DNA of 64,000 bases from Ferruginibacter sp. HRS2-29 (GCF_024343615.1 NZ_RJUB01000012.1:1-64000), one strand, 5' to 3'; shown: positions 42,279 through 51,822, numbered from the stretch's first letter. Translations and numbers: made by a program. Notes: generated by a model not told the origin, from the letters alone.

Positions 42279-43277
42279 ATGAACATCTTCCTCACAAGAA
42301 AAATACCTCAGGCGGGCCTTCAGCTATTGGAACAATCTGGCCATACCATCACCATATGGGAAGAGAAGCGTGACCTGCTTCCATCCGAACTCATTGATTT
42401 TTGCCTGAAAAATGATGCTTTATTGAGTGCCGGTCCCAGTAAGATCGATGCTGCTTTCCTGGAGGCCTGCAAACATCTCAAGGTGATCGCCCTCCATTCT
42501 GTAGGGTTCGACCAGGTGGACATTGCGGCCGCTACTGCTCTCAGGATCCCGATCGGCAATACCCCCGGAGTATTGAGTGATGCCACCGCTGATACGGCTT
42601 TCCTGCTCATGCTGGCAACCAGCCGCAAAGCGTTCTCTGAGCACAAACGTATATTGGAAGGCAACTGGGGATTTTTTGAGCCCACTGCCGGACTTGGCAT
42701 TGAGATAAAAGGAAAAACACTGGGCGTATTCGGATTGGGAAGCATCGGCTTTGAAATGGCGCGTAAATGTGTAGGTGCATACGGGATGAAAGTGATCTAT
42801 CACAATCGTGGAAACAATCTCAAAGCCGAGCAGGAATTGGGCGCAGTAAAGGTTTCTTTTGATGAATTGCTGGCGCAAAGTGATATACTGACCGTACATA
42901 CGGCGCTCACTCCCGAAACAAAAGGCCTCTTTGACATCGGTGTTTTTAAAAAGATGAAACCCGGTTCCATTTTTATAAACACAGCCCGCGGGGCAATTCA
43001 CAATGAAGCAGACCTGATACAGGCATTGGAACAAAAGCTGATCTGGGGAGCAGGACTGGATGTGACCAATCCGGAACCGATGGATCCCTCGAATGTATTG
43101 TTGAGCATGCCGAATGTAGCAGTGCTGCCGCATATTGGCTCCGCAACGGTGGAAACAAGAAACGCGATGTCTGTGATTGCCGCAAGGAATATATTGGCCG
43201 GGCTGGCAGGAGAAAGGTTGCCGTTTGTGGTGAATGAAGAAATTTATGCAAATTTAAAATTAGAGGTTAAAAATTAA
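42279..43277 (+). CDS. D-isomer-specific 2-hydroxyacid dehydrogenase (glycerate/glyoxylate type)
   Basis: NAD(P)-dependent dehydrogenase of 332 residues. Motifs in order: VIALHSVGFDQVD in the catalytic domain, the nucleotide-binding GVFGLGSIG (about 148-156), TALTPETKGLF, FINTARG with the substrate Arg, and the catalytic His in VLPHIGSAT. It is closest to D-glycerate or glyoxylate/hydroxypyruvate reductases; the true substrate is not fixed by sequence. The C-terminal Lys-Asn-stop merges with an AATTAA-type spacer sequence. Confidence 0.9.
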   Translation: MNIFLTRKIPQAGLQLLEQSGHTITIWEEKRDLLPSELIDFCLKNDALLSAGPSKIDAAFLEACKHLKVIALHSVGFDQVDIAAATALRIPIGNTPGVLSDATADTAFLLMLATSRKAFSEHKRILEGNWGFFEPTAGLGIEIKGKTLGVFGLGSIGFEMARKCVGAYGMKVIYHNRGNNLKAEQELGAVKVSFDELLAQSDILTVHTALTPETKGLFDIGVFKKMKPGSIFINTARGAIHNEADLIQALEQKLIWGAGLDVTNPEPMDPSNVLLSMPNVAVLPHIGSATVETRNAMSVIAARNILAGLAGERLPFVVNEEIYANLKLEVKN

Positions 43278-43317
43278 TCATTAACGTTGGAAAATCATAG
43301 GGATTCTCCAATTATAT

Positions 43318-43350
43318 AAACTAATTCGCATAATTCGTGTAAATAGTGCT
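43318..43350. repeat. AATTCGTGT half-array before the DUF3347 gene
   Basis: AACTAATTCGCATAATTCGTGTAAATAG ends about 22 bases before the ATG at 43372. It is followed by TAACTTTA, a near match to the -7 box. Confidence 0.6.
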
Positions 43351-43371
43351 TTAACTTTACAAAAAAAACAT

Positions 43372-43986
43372 ATGAAAAGACTCCTTTTTTTACTCGTTGC
43401 CGTATTGGTGGCAGTAAGCGTTTATTGGTTCATGTTAAGAAAAAAAGAGTCTGGGCCGAGGGCGCCTAAACAGGCAGCGATCGTGTTAAAGAAACATTCC
43501 GAAACATTCAATAAGAGTGTAGATAAGCTGGTGAATGATTACCTCGCCATTAAAAATGCCTTTGTGGAAGGGGATACCGCTGCCGCGAAAAAAAATACGG
43601 AGGCGTTCATCAGCGCACTTGACAGTATTCCGCTAGATGAACTTAAAAAAGATACGGCCAGCATTTTCGAAACGGCGCAGGCGAGTGTTAACGATATAAG
43701 ATCAAATGCACAATCCCTGCTGAAACAAACCAACATTACAGAAATGCGTATGGATTTCAGCATGGTGACAGAAATGATGTACCCGGGGTTTTTCAAATCG
43801 ATCAATTACGAAGGGGAAAAACTATACCTGCAAAATTGCCCGATGGCTTTTGGCGACGATAAGGCTGCCAACTGGATCAGCAACAGCGATGAAGTGGTGA
43901 ACCCTTATCTTGGGAAAAACGATCCCAAACACAAGGCTACCATGCTGCATTGCGGCGAAGTGAAAGATTCCATATTTGCTAAATAG
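43372..43986 (+). CDS. DUF3347 domain protein, membrane-anchored
   Basis: 204 residues with one N-terminal membrane helix (about 3-21) and a periplasmic DUF3347 domain. The helical half has YLAIKNAFVEGDTAAAKKNTEAF. The metal-related half has LYLQNCPMAF, WISNSDEVVNPYLGK and MLHCGEVKDSI. The family often accompanies or is fused to copper efflux (CusB-like) proteins, and the conserved Cys/Met/His residues are present. No copper gene is adjacent, so a copper role is only a family-based suggestion. Confidence 0.85.
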   Translation: MKRLLFLLVAVLVAVSVYWFMLRKKESGPRAPKQAAIVLKKHSETFNKSVDKLVNDYLAIKNAFVEGDTAAAKKNTEAFISALDSIPLDELKKDTASIFETAQASVNDIRSNAQSLLKQTNITEMRMDFSMVTEMMYPGFFKSINYEGEKLYLQNCPMAFGDDKAANWISNSDEVVNPYLGKNDPKHKATMLHCGEVKDSIFAK

Positions 43987-44127
43987 AAATACAAAATAAG
44001 TAATAAGAAATAAAAAATAAGGAAGTGGGACTTTCAGTTTGTATTATTCCCGATAACCGGACCTTCATTATTTCCTGATGCTGACTTTCTTATTTCTTAT
44101 TTAAAGTTTTTTATTTCTTATTTATTT
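43987..44127. repeat. Inverted ATAAGAAATAAAA arrays
   Basis: AAAATAAGTAATAAGAAATAAAAAATAAGG (43993-44023) is mirrored by CTTATTTCTTATTTAAAGTTTTTTATTTCTTATTTA (about 44090-44125). The left array starts next to the upstream stop; the right ends five bases before the TonB-receptor ATG. A TTTCTTATTTCATATTCC piece at 4290-4310 is related. Confidence 0.8.
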
Positions 44128-44130
44128 TCA

Positions 44131-46488
44131 ATGAAATATTTATTCCTGCTGAGCATCGTTTCCTGTATTGCCTTAAGTTCTGCTGCGCAAAGCCGGCATA
44201 CCGTCAGTGGATATATAAAGGATGCTGCCAGCGGTGAAACGATTATTGGCGCAACCATTTCCATTAATGGCAATAGTAAGGCTGTAAGCAGTAACCAGTA
44301 CGGTTTTTACTCCATCACACTTACGGAAGGCGAGTATACTTTTATCAGCACGCATATCGGTTACCAGGCCACCGTGTTCCGCACAAATCTTAACAAAGAT
44401 ACGGTCATCAATATTTCACTCACGCCCGGGGTGGCTTTGTCTGAAGAAGTGATCGTTACCGCCACCAAGCGGGAAAGTAATATCAGGAATGCGCAGATGG
44501 GAAAAATAACTTTGCCCATCGAGCAGATAAGGTCCGTGCCGGCTTTCCTGGGCGAAGTGGACCTGCTGAAGGTAGTACAGTTGCTGCCCGGCGTACGCAA
44601 TGCAGGGGAGGGGAGTGCGGGCATTTATGTGCGTGGCGGTGGACCAGATCAGAACCTTATCATGCTGGATGATGCAGTTGTATATAACACTGGCCATCTT
44701 TTCGGCTTCTTTTCTATTTTTAATGCGGATGCGATCAAGAATGTGTCGCTGATAAAAGGTGGTATGCCGGCGCAATATGGCGGCAGGTTATCAAGTGTGC
44801 TGGATGTGTCGATGAAAGAAGGCAACAATCAGAAGATGCAGGTGGAGGGCGGCATAGGGCTGATCGCGTCGAGATTTTCTATTCAGGGGCCGATCAAAAA
44901 AGATAAGTCTTCGTTCATCATTTCGGCGAGGCGCACTTATGTGGATGCCATCGCGAAACCATTCGTAAAAAAGTCGAGCCAGTTTTATGGTTCGGGATAT
45001 TATTTCTATGATCTCAATGCAAAGTTCAATTATAAATTCAGCGAGAAGGACCGTATTTACCTGAGTGGTTATTTTGGACGCGATGTATTCGATTTTAAAA
45101 ACAGCAGGCAAAGCCTGAATGTGAATATCCCCTGGGGAAATGCTACCGGTACTTTCCGCTGGAACCATGTTTTCAACAACAAACTCTTCGCCAATACCAC
45201 CGCGGTGTTCAACGATTATAAATTCAGCTTTACGGGGTTACAGAATAATTTCCAGATAAAACTTGCCTCAGGTATCCGTGACTTCAGCCTGAAGCAGGAT
45301 TTTGATTTTTATCCATTCTCCAAACATAAGTTGAAGTTTGGTGGCATGTATACTTACCATCGTTTTACTCCGTCGATCATCAGTGGCCAACAGGATACAG
45401 TGGTGTTCAACCCGTTAAATGCGCAGGTGAAATTTGCTCATGAAGTGGCTGCTTATGTACAGGACGACTGGGATATCAGCAGCCGGCTGAAAGCCAATAT
45501 CGGTTTGCGTTACAGTGCTTTCCAACAGGTTGGTCCATATAAAAAATACATCACGGATGCAGATGGCAACCGCATCGACAGCACCGTATATAGTGGGGGA
45601 AAAGCCGTGAAAACCTACGGAGGGTTCGAGCCGAGGCTGACCTTACGGTATAGCATAGACGAAGCCACTTCCGTAAAAGCTTCTGTTACGCGTAACCTGC
45701 AATACATCCACCTGGTGAGCAATGCCGGTACTACATTGCCAACAGATATCTGGGTGCCGAGTACCTACAAGGTAAAGCCGCAGCAGAGTTGGTTGTATGC
45801 CGCCGGCTTGTTCAGGAATTTTAAGAATAATACTTACGAGACTTCCATCGAGTTTTATTACAAACAGATGCAAAACCAGATCGAGTACCGCGAAGGTTAT
45901 ACACCCAATACTCTGTCGGATACGGAAGACGATTTTGTTTTTGGAAAAGGATGGAGCTATGGTTCGGAACTTTTCATCAATAAGGTGAAAGGCAGGTTTA
46001 CGGGCTGGATCGGTTACACATTCAGTTATACCTGGCGTAAATTCCCGGCATTGAATGCGGGAAATAAATACCCTGCAAAATATGATCGCAGGAACGACAT
46101 GAGCATCGTGGCGATGTATGAACTGAATAAAAAATGGAAACTCTCCGGTAGCTTTGTTTATGGCACAGGTAACGCCGCCACGTTGCCTCAACGATTTTAT
46201 ATCATCGGCGGTGTATTGTCGCAGGAATACAGCAGCATAAACCAGTACAGGCTTCCATCTTACCATCGTCTTGACCTTTCCGCGGTATTAACCCCTAAAA
46301 AGAATGAAAACCGTAAATGGAAAACGGAATGGGTCTTTAGTATTTACAATGTATACAGCCGGCAGAATCCTTACTTCATCTATTTCGATCAATCCGGCAG
46401 CCCGTATGATGGCTCGTTGAAAGTACAGGCAAAACAGGTGTCGATATTTCCGGTAATACCGGCGGTGACATGGAACTTTAAATTTTAA
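44131..46488 (+). CDS. TonB-dependent receptor with N-terminal carboxypeptidase-like domain
   Basis: Outer-membrane active transporter of 785 residues. Signal peptide about 1-19 (SSAAQS). A carboxypeptidase-regulatory-like domain follows at about 22-105 (VSGYIKDAASGETIIGATI). Then comes a plug (VPAFLGEVDLLKVVQLLPGV, IYVRGGGPDQNLIMLDDAVVYN) and a 22-strand barrel ending in VTWNFKF. There is no SusD partner, so it is not a classical Sus pair; the ligand is unknown. The TAA stop lies inside an AATTCGTGT-type repeat (TTTTAATTACACGAATT). Confidence 0.92.
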   Translation: MKYLFLLSIVSCIALSSAAQSRHTVSGYIKDAASGETIIGATISINGNSKAVSSNQYGFYSITLTEGEYTFISTHIGYQATVFRTNLNKDTVINISLTPGVALSEEVIVTATKRESNIRNAQMGKITLPIEQIRSVPAFLGEVDLLKVVQLLPGVRNAGEGSAGIYVRGGGPDQNLIMLDDAVVYNTGHLFGFFSIFNADAIKNVSLIKGGMPAQYGGRLSSVLDVSMKEGNNQKMQVEGGIGLIASRFSIQGPIKKDKSSFIISARRTYVDAIAKPFVKKSSQFYGSGYYFYDLNAKFNYKFSEKDRIYLSGYFGRDVFDFKNSRQSLNVNIPWGNATGTFRWNHVFNNKLFANTTAVFNDYKFSFTGLQNNFQIKLASGIRDFSLKQDFDFYPFSKHKLKFGGMYTYHRFTPSIISGQQDTVVFNPLNAQVKFAHEVAAYVQDDWDISSRLKANIGLRYSAFQQVGPYKKYITDADGNRIDSTVYSGGKAVKTYGGFEPRLTLRYSIDEATSVKASVTRNLQYIHLVSNAGTTLPTDIWVPSTYKVKPQQSWLYAAGLFRNFKNNTYETSIEFYYKQMQNQIEYREGYTPNTLSDTEDDFVFGKGWSYGSELFINKVKGRFTGWIGYTFSYTWRKFPALNAGNKYPAKYDRRNDMSIVAMYELNKKWKLSGSFVYGTGNAATLPQRFYIIGGVLSQEYSSINQYRLPSYHRLDLSAVLTPKKNENRKWKTEWVFSIYNVYSRQNPYFIYFDQSGSPYDGSLKVQAKQVSIFPVIPAVTWNFKF

Positions 46489-46622
46489 TTACACGAATTA
46501 GTATCTGCCTGCGGCAGATGGATTACACGAATTACATGAATTCGCGAAAAAACGCGATATTTCCTATAAAGCTTTTTCAAGAATTCGTGTAATTCGTGTA
46601 ATTCGAAAAAATTCGTGTAATC
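46486..46622. repeat. Inverted AATTACACGAATT/AATTCGTGTAATT repeat
   Basis: TAATTACACGAATTAG (46486-46501) and GGATTACACGAATTACATGAATTCGCG (46520-46546) are mirrored by AAGAATTCGTGTAATTCGTGTAATTCG and AAAATTCGTGTAATC (46578-46622). A small hairpin CTGCCTGCGGCAG lies at 46506-46518. It spans the entire spacer between two convergent stop codons and contributes to both. Confidence 0.88.
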
Positions 46623-47565
46623 AAATTCTCGAATAATCATTGATCTTCTCCAGCTCCAGCAGTATCGCCGAATCATCCGGCATCTTCCTGAACATCGGGT
46701 TGAACTTTGCATCATAGACGATCTCGTGCCAGGTATAACTGGTGCGTGAAACCACGGTATTGGAGTATCCTTCATCAAATGCACGGATGTTTACCAGCAC
46801 CTGCACTTTGGAATCATCGATCTCTTTTTTGGATAAATTATACAGCGGGCTATCTTCATTGATGGGGTGCACAACCGTCCAGCTGAGGGCGAGTGACATT
46901 ACCTTATCCAGCTGCAGCGGCAATGAAAAGAACTTGGTGGTGAGTACACCATTCTGATCCACATTCATGGTTAGTGTAACCGTAGCCGTTAGTTCGGATA
47001 ATGTGCTGTTCTTTGTTGGCGCCAGCCGGAACATCAATGCTTTTCCTTCCTGGAAAGGCGCTATAAGTGCATTGTGGCTGTAGCGGATGAATGCTTTGGG
47101 GTTTACGAATCTTCCGTATAGCAGGCCGGTGATGATAGCGAGTGTCATGATACCGATGAGCGCTTCCAGTGATGATACGGTATTTGCCAGCAGGCCTATC
47201 GGGCTGATTCGGCCGTACCCGACAGTAGTAAGCGTTTGTGCCGAAAAGAAATAAGCTTCTTCAAAATTCTCGAAAGGAGTGCCTTGTATCAGGCCATTCA
47301 TTTTATCCAGTCCGATGAGGTAATAAATGCAGGCGAACAGGAAGTTGATGACAGTGTAGAATAAAAAGATCAGCAGGAAAAATTTCCAGTTGGGTAGTTT
47401 CAGCATGTAATGATAAATACTGAAACGCTCGAAAGGATTCAGTCCCGATTTGATCACATTGGAAGTGCCGTCTTTATTCAGGAACCTGCCATCAAGACTT
47501 TGATTATTGTTGGAGTAGCCGGTGTTGTCCAGCTCCTTGAGTTGTTTGTTTTTAGAAAAGCCCAT
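46621..47565 (-). CDS. Inward-rectifier (KirBac-type) potassium channel
   Basis: 314 residues with the Kir layout: a slide helix (NPFERFSIYHYMLKL), an outer helix at about 61-83, a pore loop with selectivity filter TVGYG at 114-118, an inner helix at about 127-150, and a C-terminal immunoglobulin-like cytoplasmic domain (from about 165; NALIAPFQEGKALMFRL). It conducts potassium across the inner membrane. The length and domain order match bacterial Kir channels. The 5' spacer has an ATTAATA array ending nine bases before the start. Confidence 0.92.
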   Translation of the reverse strand: MGFSKNKQLKELDNTGYSNNNQSLDGRFLNKDGTSNVIKSGLNPFERFSIYHYMLKLPNWKFFLLIFLFYTVINFLFACIYYLIGLDKMNGLIQGTPFENFEEAYFFSAQTLTTVGYGRISPIGLLANTVSSLEALIGIMTLAIITGLLYGRFVNPKAFIRYSHNALIAPFQEGKALMFRLAPTKNSTLSELTATVTLTMNVDQNGVLTTKFFSLPLQLDKVMSLALSWTVVHPINEDSPLYNLSKKEIDDSKVQVLVNIRAFDEGYSNTVVSRTSYTWHEIVYDAKFNPMFRKMPDDSAILLELEKINDYSRI

Positions 47566-47700
47566 TCAGTTAATAATTAATAATTAATAATGAATAATTG
47601 GAAAACCTGAGGAACTCTATTATTCTTATTGATACAAACAAATGTAATTCCGAACGCTTCAATAAACAGCAATCCGGAAAAATTATTAATTATTAATTCA
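47566..47700. repeat. Inverted AATTAATAATTAATA arrays
   Basis: AGTTAATAATTAATAATTAATAATGAATAATT (47567-47600) is mirrored by AATTATTAATTATTAATTC (47680-47699). The arrays fill the spacer, starting about nine bases from the Kir start and ending three bases from the stop of the next gene. Confidence 0.8.
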
Positions 47701-47702
47701 GC

Positions 47703-48761
47703 CTAATTGTTCTTCTTATGAACAAATCTGATTGTTCCGCTTTTCTGCAAATCCGAAGTGATCCTTACTTCGTAACGTTTTGTTCCGTCGGTAACGACCA
47801 TCAATGCTGTATTTGGAGGGATGGTGCCGAGATTTTCGGCAAACATCACCAGTTCGTTCACATTGCTGCCAGCAGGTACAGTCAGGTTGAGCGTGATAGG
47901 TTTTGTGGTCAGCCGTTTTTTGCCCAGCAATAATTCGTTGTTGTAGTAAAGGGAAATGCTGTCGCCGTCCACTTCACCGTTATCGTACAATTCTACCTTC
48001 ACCACATCATTTTCCACTTCAAGTGTCTTCAGCAAAGCATTCCCCCTTTTCTCATAATTCAAGGGAATGTTATTGATGGTTACCGGTACCTGAACGGATG
48101 GTGTGCTTTCCACAGGCATATTTCCTTTGTTGGGGGTAAGACTGGTTTCGGGAACATTCTTTTTGGGTGTGGTTACTTTGGCAACCGGTGGGGTAGCAGC
48201 CGGTTTTTTAGCGGTAGCCGTGGATGTTTTTGCAGGTGTTTTTGACGGGGTAGTTTTTGCCACTCCGGATTTCGGGGTGCTGTTGAATTTAGGAATGCTT
48301 GACCTCAGTGTACGTTTGTAGAGCGCTGTGGTGCCATACCCGCATCCGCCAGACTGGTTGGGGGCCGGAACCCAGCTACCGGCAAGGCTTTCGCCATCGG
48401 CGGTTTTGGTGTAGGTAAGGCGGTGCACCTGGAAGCAGTTGCTGAACTGTACAGGAACATTCGTTTTGGTGCGTTCCACTTCTTCTATTTCTACATAATT
48501 TTTTGATTTGTCTACGGTGCCTTTAAGGCGGCAAATGGTGTACAACCGTTTGCCATCACCATTAAAATAGGTATAAGAAAAACCTGATACCTGGTTTCCT
48601 TTGAACTCCAGGTCGAGCACATATTCGCATTTGTCGCCCGCCCAACTCTTTGTAGACGAGCTTTTATCAATGAATTCACCTTTCCATTGGCCGGTAAAAT
48701 CCTGGGCTGAAACGGTGATGCAAATGCCGGTAAAAATCAGGGAGAGTAACAAAGACTTCAT
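47703..48761 (-). CDS. Exported protein with Thr/Pro/Lys-rich linker, unknown function
   Basis: 352 residues with a signal peptide (about 1-19, ending VSAQ). The N-terminal domain (about 20-150) begins DFTGQWKGEF and has two Cys pairs (CEYVL, CRLKG, CFQVH, CGYG), resembling lipocalin-like or extracellular beta-barrel folds. A low-complexity linker (about 155-225) leads to a C-terminal strand-rich domain (VKVELYDNGEVDGDSISLYYN, LNLTVPAGSNVNELVMFAENLG) that resembles modules found in other Bacteroidota secreted proteins. No enzyme motif is seen. Possibly cotranscribed with the Kir gene downstream. Confidence 0.75.
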   Translation of the reverse strand: MKSLLLSLIFTGICITVSAQDFTGQWKGEFIDKSSSTKSWAGDKCEYVLDLEFKGNQVSGFSYTYFNGDGKRLYTICRLKGTVDKSKNYVEIEEVERTKTNVPVQFSNCFQVHRLTYTKTADGESLAGSWVPAPNQSGGCGYGTTALYKRTLRSSIPKFNSTPKSGVAKTTPSKTPAKTSTATAKKPAATPPVAKVTTPKKNVPETSLTPNKGNMPVESTPSVQVPVTINNIPLNYEKRGNALLKTLEVENDVVKVELYDNGEVDGDSISLYYNNELLLGKKRLTTKPITLNLTVPAGSNVNELVMFAENLGTIPPNTALMVVTDGTKRYEVRITSDLQKSGTIRFVHKKNN

Positions 48762-48845
48762 GTAACAAAAAATTTCGAACTACAAATTAACAGCATTTAA
48801 ACCTTGAAAACTTTGATTTATCCTTTTCATTACTAAAGACTTCGT

Positions 48846-48853
48846 TAAATTTG
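48846..48853 (+). promoter_or_regulatory. Candidate -7 box of thrS
   Basis: TAAATTTG matches TAnnTTTG, giving a transcript start near 48860 and a leader of about 22 bases before the ATG at 48882. The leader is too short for a classical threonine-type attenuator. Confidence 0.5.
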
Positions 48854-48881
48854 CACTTTAAAAATACACCGTATTAATTAA

Positions 48882-50834
48882 ATGATGATCAAAGTAACAC
48901 TACCAGATGGTTCTGTAAGAGAGTACGAGCAAGGCGTTTCGGCTTTGGACGTAGCGAAATCTATCAGTGAAGGACTGGCAAGAAAAGTATTGGCAGCGAA
49001 TGTCGATGGCGAAGTGTGGGATGCCTCAAGGCCCCTTAACAAGGATGTTTCGTTGAAACTGCTGACGTGGGACGATACGGACGCTAAATCTACTTTCTGG
49101 CATTCTACGGCGCATCTGATGGCTGAAGCGGTGGAAACCATGTATCCCGGTGTGAAATTCTGGGTAGGCCCCGCTGTGGAAAAAGGGTTTTATTACGATA
49201 TGGATCTGGGCGATAATGTGATGACAGATGAAGACCTGGTAAAACTGGAAAAAAAGATGGGTGAACTGGCCAAACAGGCGAACCCATACCTGCGCAAGCC
49301 GATCTCAAAAGATGAAGCGGTGCAGTTGTTTACGGAAAAAGGCGATGAATATAAACTGGACCTGCTGAGCAACCTGCAGGATGGCAATATCACTTTGTAC
49401 AGCCAGGGCGGTTTTACCGATCTCTGCCGGGGGCCGCATATCCCGAATACCGGTTTCATCAAAGCTGTAAAGCTGATGAGTGTTGCCGGAGCATACTGGA
49501 AAGGCGATGAAAAAAATAAGCAGTTGACCCGTGTTTACGGTGTTTCGTTCCCGGCGCAAAAAGAGCTGGACGAATACCTGGCGATGCTCGAAGAAGCAAA
49601 GAAACGCGATCACCGCAAGCTTGGAAAAGAGCTGGGTATTTATACTATGAACGATGATGTGGGCCAGGGCCTGCCTTTGTGGTTGCCCAATGGTACTATC
49701 ATTATTGAAGAACTGGAAACACTGGCGAAAGAGACCGAAAAAGCGGCAGGGTACAAACGGGTGGTTACCCCGCATATCGCCAAGGAAAGTATGTACCTCA
49801 CCAGCGGGCATCTTCCGTATTATGCGGATAGCATGTTTCCGCCGATGGAACTGGATGGTACAAAATATTACCTGAAAGCGATGAACTGCCCGCATCACCA
49901 TAAGATCTTTGACGCGGAACCCAAGAGTTACAAAGACCTGCCTTTCCGCATAGCGGAATATGGAACCTGTTATCGTTATGAGCAAAGCGGCGAATTGTTT
50001 GGGCTGATGAGGGTGCGTTGCCTGCATATGAACGATGCGCATATCTATTGCAGCAAGGAGCAGTTCGCGGAAGAGTTCAGGGCGGTCAATGAAATGTATA
50101 TCAAATACTTCGGCATTTTTGGAGTAGATAAATACGTGATGAGGTTAAGCCTCCACGATCCGGCGAAGCTGGGACAGAAATATGTGAATGAACCGGAATT
50201 ATGGAAGGAAACCGAAGATATGGTGCGCCAGGTGCTCATCGATTCCAACATCCCGTACATTGAAGTTCAGGACGAAGCGGCTTTTTATGGTCCGAAAATT
50301 GACGTTCAGATATGGAGTGCGATCGGCCGTGAATTTACGCTGGCAACCAACCAGGTAGATTTCAACAGTGGCAACAAATTCAAGCTTTCTTATAATAATA
50401 AGGAGAATGGACAGGATGTTCCGTTGATCATCCACCGGGCGCCGCTGGGTACGCACGAGCGTTTCATCGGGTTCCTGCTGGAACATTATGCGGGTAAATT
50501 TCCGGCATGGCTGGCGCCATTACAGGTGAAAATATTGCCTATCAGCGATAAATTCATGGATTATGCAAATACTATTTTGGAAACGCTAAAAAAAGCAGAT
50601 ATTCGTGTAGAAATCGACGACCGTAATGAAAAGATCGGGAAGAAGATCCGCGATACCGAAATGGCAAAAGTGCCTTACATGCTGGTAGTAGGAGAAAAAG
50701 AAATGAACGAGCGCCAGGTAGCGGTTCGCAGACAAGGGAAAGGCGATGCCGGTGTGAAAGGACTGGATGAATTTGTGGCAGAGCTGGTTCAGGAAATCAA
50801 GGAGAGAAGAGGAAACGAATCAATTACGAATTAA
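48882..50834 (+). CDS. thrS: Threonyl-tRNA synthetase
   Basis: Charges tRNA-Thr. The 650 residues contain an N-terminal TGS domain (about 1-62), the editing/SAD domain (HSTAHLMAEAVE; GGFTDLCRGPHI), the class II catalytic core with GLPLWLPNG and the zinc site AMNCPHHH (Cys about 336), and an anticodon-binding C-terminal domain (VKILPISDKFMDYA). An alternative ATG one codon later exists. The last three codons and stop (Ile-Thr-Asn-stop) coincide with an ATTACGAATTAA repeat. It is followed by infC as in many bacteria. Confidence 0.97.
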   Translation: MMIKVTLPDGSVREYEQGVSALDVAKSISEGLARKVLAANVDGEVWDASRPLNKDVSLKLLTWDDTDAKSTFWHSTAHLMAEAVETMYPGVKFWVGPAVEKGFYYDMDLGDNVMTDEDLVKLEKKMGELAKQANPYLRKPISKDEAVQLFTEKGDEYKLDLLSNLQDGNITLYSQGGFTDLCRGPHIPNTGFIKAVKLMSVAGAYWKGDEKNKQLTRVYGVSFPAQKELDEYLAMLEEAKKRDHRKLGKELGIYTMNDDVGQGLPLWLPNGTIIIEELETLAKETEKAAGYKRVVTPHIAKESMYLTSGHLPYYADSMFPPMELDGTKYYLKAMNCPHHHKIFDAEPKSYKDLPFRIAEYGTCYRYEQSGELFGLMRVRCLHMNDAHIYCSKEQFAEEFRAVNEMYIKYFGIFGVDKYVMRLSLHDPAKLGQKYVNEPELWKETEDMVRQVLIDSNIPYIEVQDEAAFYGPKIDVQIWSAIGREFTLATNQVDFNSGNKFKLSYNNKENGQDVPLIIHRAPLGTHERFIGFLLEHYAGKFPAWLAPLQVKILPISDKFMDYANTILETLKKADIRVEIDDRNEKIGKKIRDTEMAKVPYMLVVGEKEMNERQVAVRRQGKGDAGVKGLDEFVAELVQEIKERRGNESITN

Positions 50835-50955
50835 TAATTACGAATTAAGAATGTCGACAAGGGCGAATCGAAATAAAGCTTCGCAATGACAGCATTCTTT
50901 TGGGATAAAAAGTTTCTTCGCTAATTCGTGTAATTCGCAAAATTCGTGTAATAAA
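50818..50955. repeat. AATTACGAATT array after thrS and AATTCGTGT array before infC
   Basis: CAATTACGAATTAATAATTACGAATTAAGAATG (50820-50852) overlaps the thrS stop. GCTAATTCGTGTAATTCGCAAAATTCGTGTAAT (50919-50951) lies 37 bases before the infC ATG. Between them CGAATCGAAATAAAGCTTCGCAATGACAG has a small AAGCTT-centred inverted repeat. Confidence 0.8.
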
Positions 50956-50987
50956 AAATAAACAACATTGTAAATTAAAAAATCTAA

Positions 50988-51638
50988 ATGGCATTTCCAC
51001 CAAGACCGCCCCGGGGAGCGTTTAATCCACGATTTAAAAAAGAACAACAGCAGGAGCACCGTACCAATCATATGATCAAGGTGCCTGAAGTGAGGTTGAT
51101 CGGCGAAAACATCGAGCCGGGAGTTTATTCCTTACAGGATGCGATGCGTATCGCGAAAGACCAGGAACTGGATCTTGTTGAAATCTCACCAGGTGCTAAC
51201 CCGCCGGTGTGCAGGATCATCGATTACAACAAATTCCTGTACGAAGAGAAGAAGAAGAAAAAAGAAATGAAGGCGAAAGCCAAAACGAGTGAAGTAAAAG
51301 AAATTCGTTTTACCCCAAATACAGATGACCACGATTTTGAATTTAAAGTGAAACATGCCGAAAAATTCCTGAAAGACGGAGATAAGGTAAAAGCACACGT
51401 ACAGTTCAAAGGCCGTGCGATCATGTTCAAGGAAAGGGGCGAATTGTTATTGCTGAAATTTGCCGATAGCCTGAAAGATGTAGGTGCGTTGGAAGGTTTG
51501 CCAAAGATGGAAGGTAAGAGGATGCTGGTCATGTTTGCACCAAAAGCGCAAAGCAAGAAAAAAGACCAGGGACTTGGTAAACTGATAAAAGAAGATAAAC
51601 CCGCTCCTGAAGCGGCACCGGAAGCGAAACCGGAATAA
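50988..51638 (+). CDS. infC: Translation initiation factor IF-3
   Basis: Binds the 30S subunit and checks start-codon pairing. The 216-residue protein has the N-terminal domain (VPEVRLIGENIEPGVYSLQDAMRIA), a Lys-rich linker helix (residues about 80-100), and the C-terminal domain (EIRFTPNTDDHDFEFKVKHAEKFL). A C-terminal Lys/Ala/Pro/Glu tail (about 180-216) is longer than in E. coli (180 residues). The start is an ordinary ATG, not the AUU used in E. coli. It follows thrS; rpmI-rplT are 7 kb away. Confidence 0.95.
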   Translation: MAFPPRPPRGAFNPRFKKEQQQEHRTNHMIKVPEVRLIGENIEPGVYSLQDAMRIAKDQELDLVEISPGANPPVCRIIDYNKFLYEEKKKKKEMKAKAKTSEVKEIRFTPNTDDHDFEFKVKHAEKFLKDGDKVKAHVQFKGRAIMFKERGELLLLKFADSLKDVGALEGLPKMEGKRMLVMFAPKAQSKKKDQGLGKLIKEDKPAPEAAPEAKPE

Positions 51639-51641
51639 GTT

Positions 51642-51669
51642 AAAAGGGAAACTAACGTTTCCCTTTTTT
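51642..51669 (+). terminator. Terminator of infC
   Basis: AAAAGGGAAAC and GTTTCCCTTTT form a perfect 11-bp stem with a TAAC loop, followed by TT. It begins three bases after the infC stop and separates infC from the genes downstream. Confidence 0.92.
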
Positions 51670-51670
51670 G

Positions 51671-51815
51671 TGAATGGTGAATAGTGAATGGTCAAACCTT
51701 CGAAATTTTTTATGTTTTTCAAAAGTTTTTCATTCGCAAACAATTTTGATAGATCTGTAGGAACGTGCCAATGGCGCGTTCTTTTCATTCGTCATTCGTA
51801 ATTATACATTCGTAA
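51671..51815. repeat. TGAATGG array with AAACCTTCGA tail, then AATTACGAAT array
   Basis: GTGAATGGTGAATAGTGAATGGTCAAACCTTCGAAATTT (51671-51709) follows the infC terminator. ATTCGTCATTCGTAATTATACATTCGTAATTG (51787-51818) ends five bases before the rluF ATG. CGTGCCAATGGCGCGTTC at 51763-51780 is a short hairpin. Confidence 0.75.
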
Positions 51816-51822
51816 TTGATTT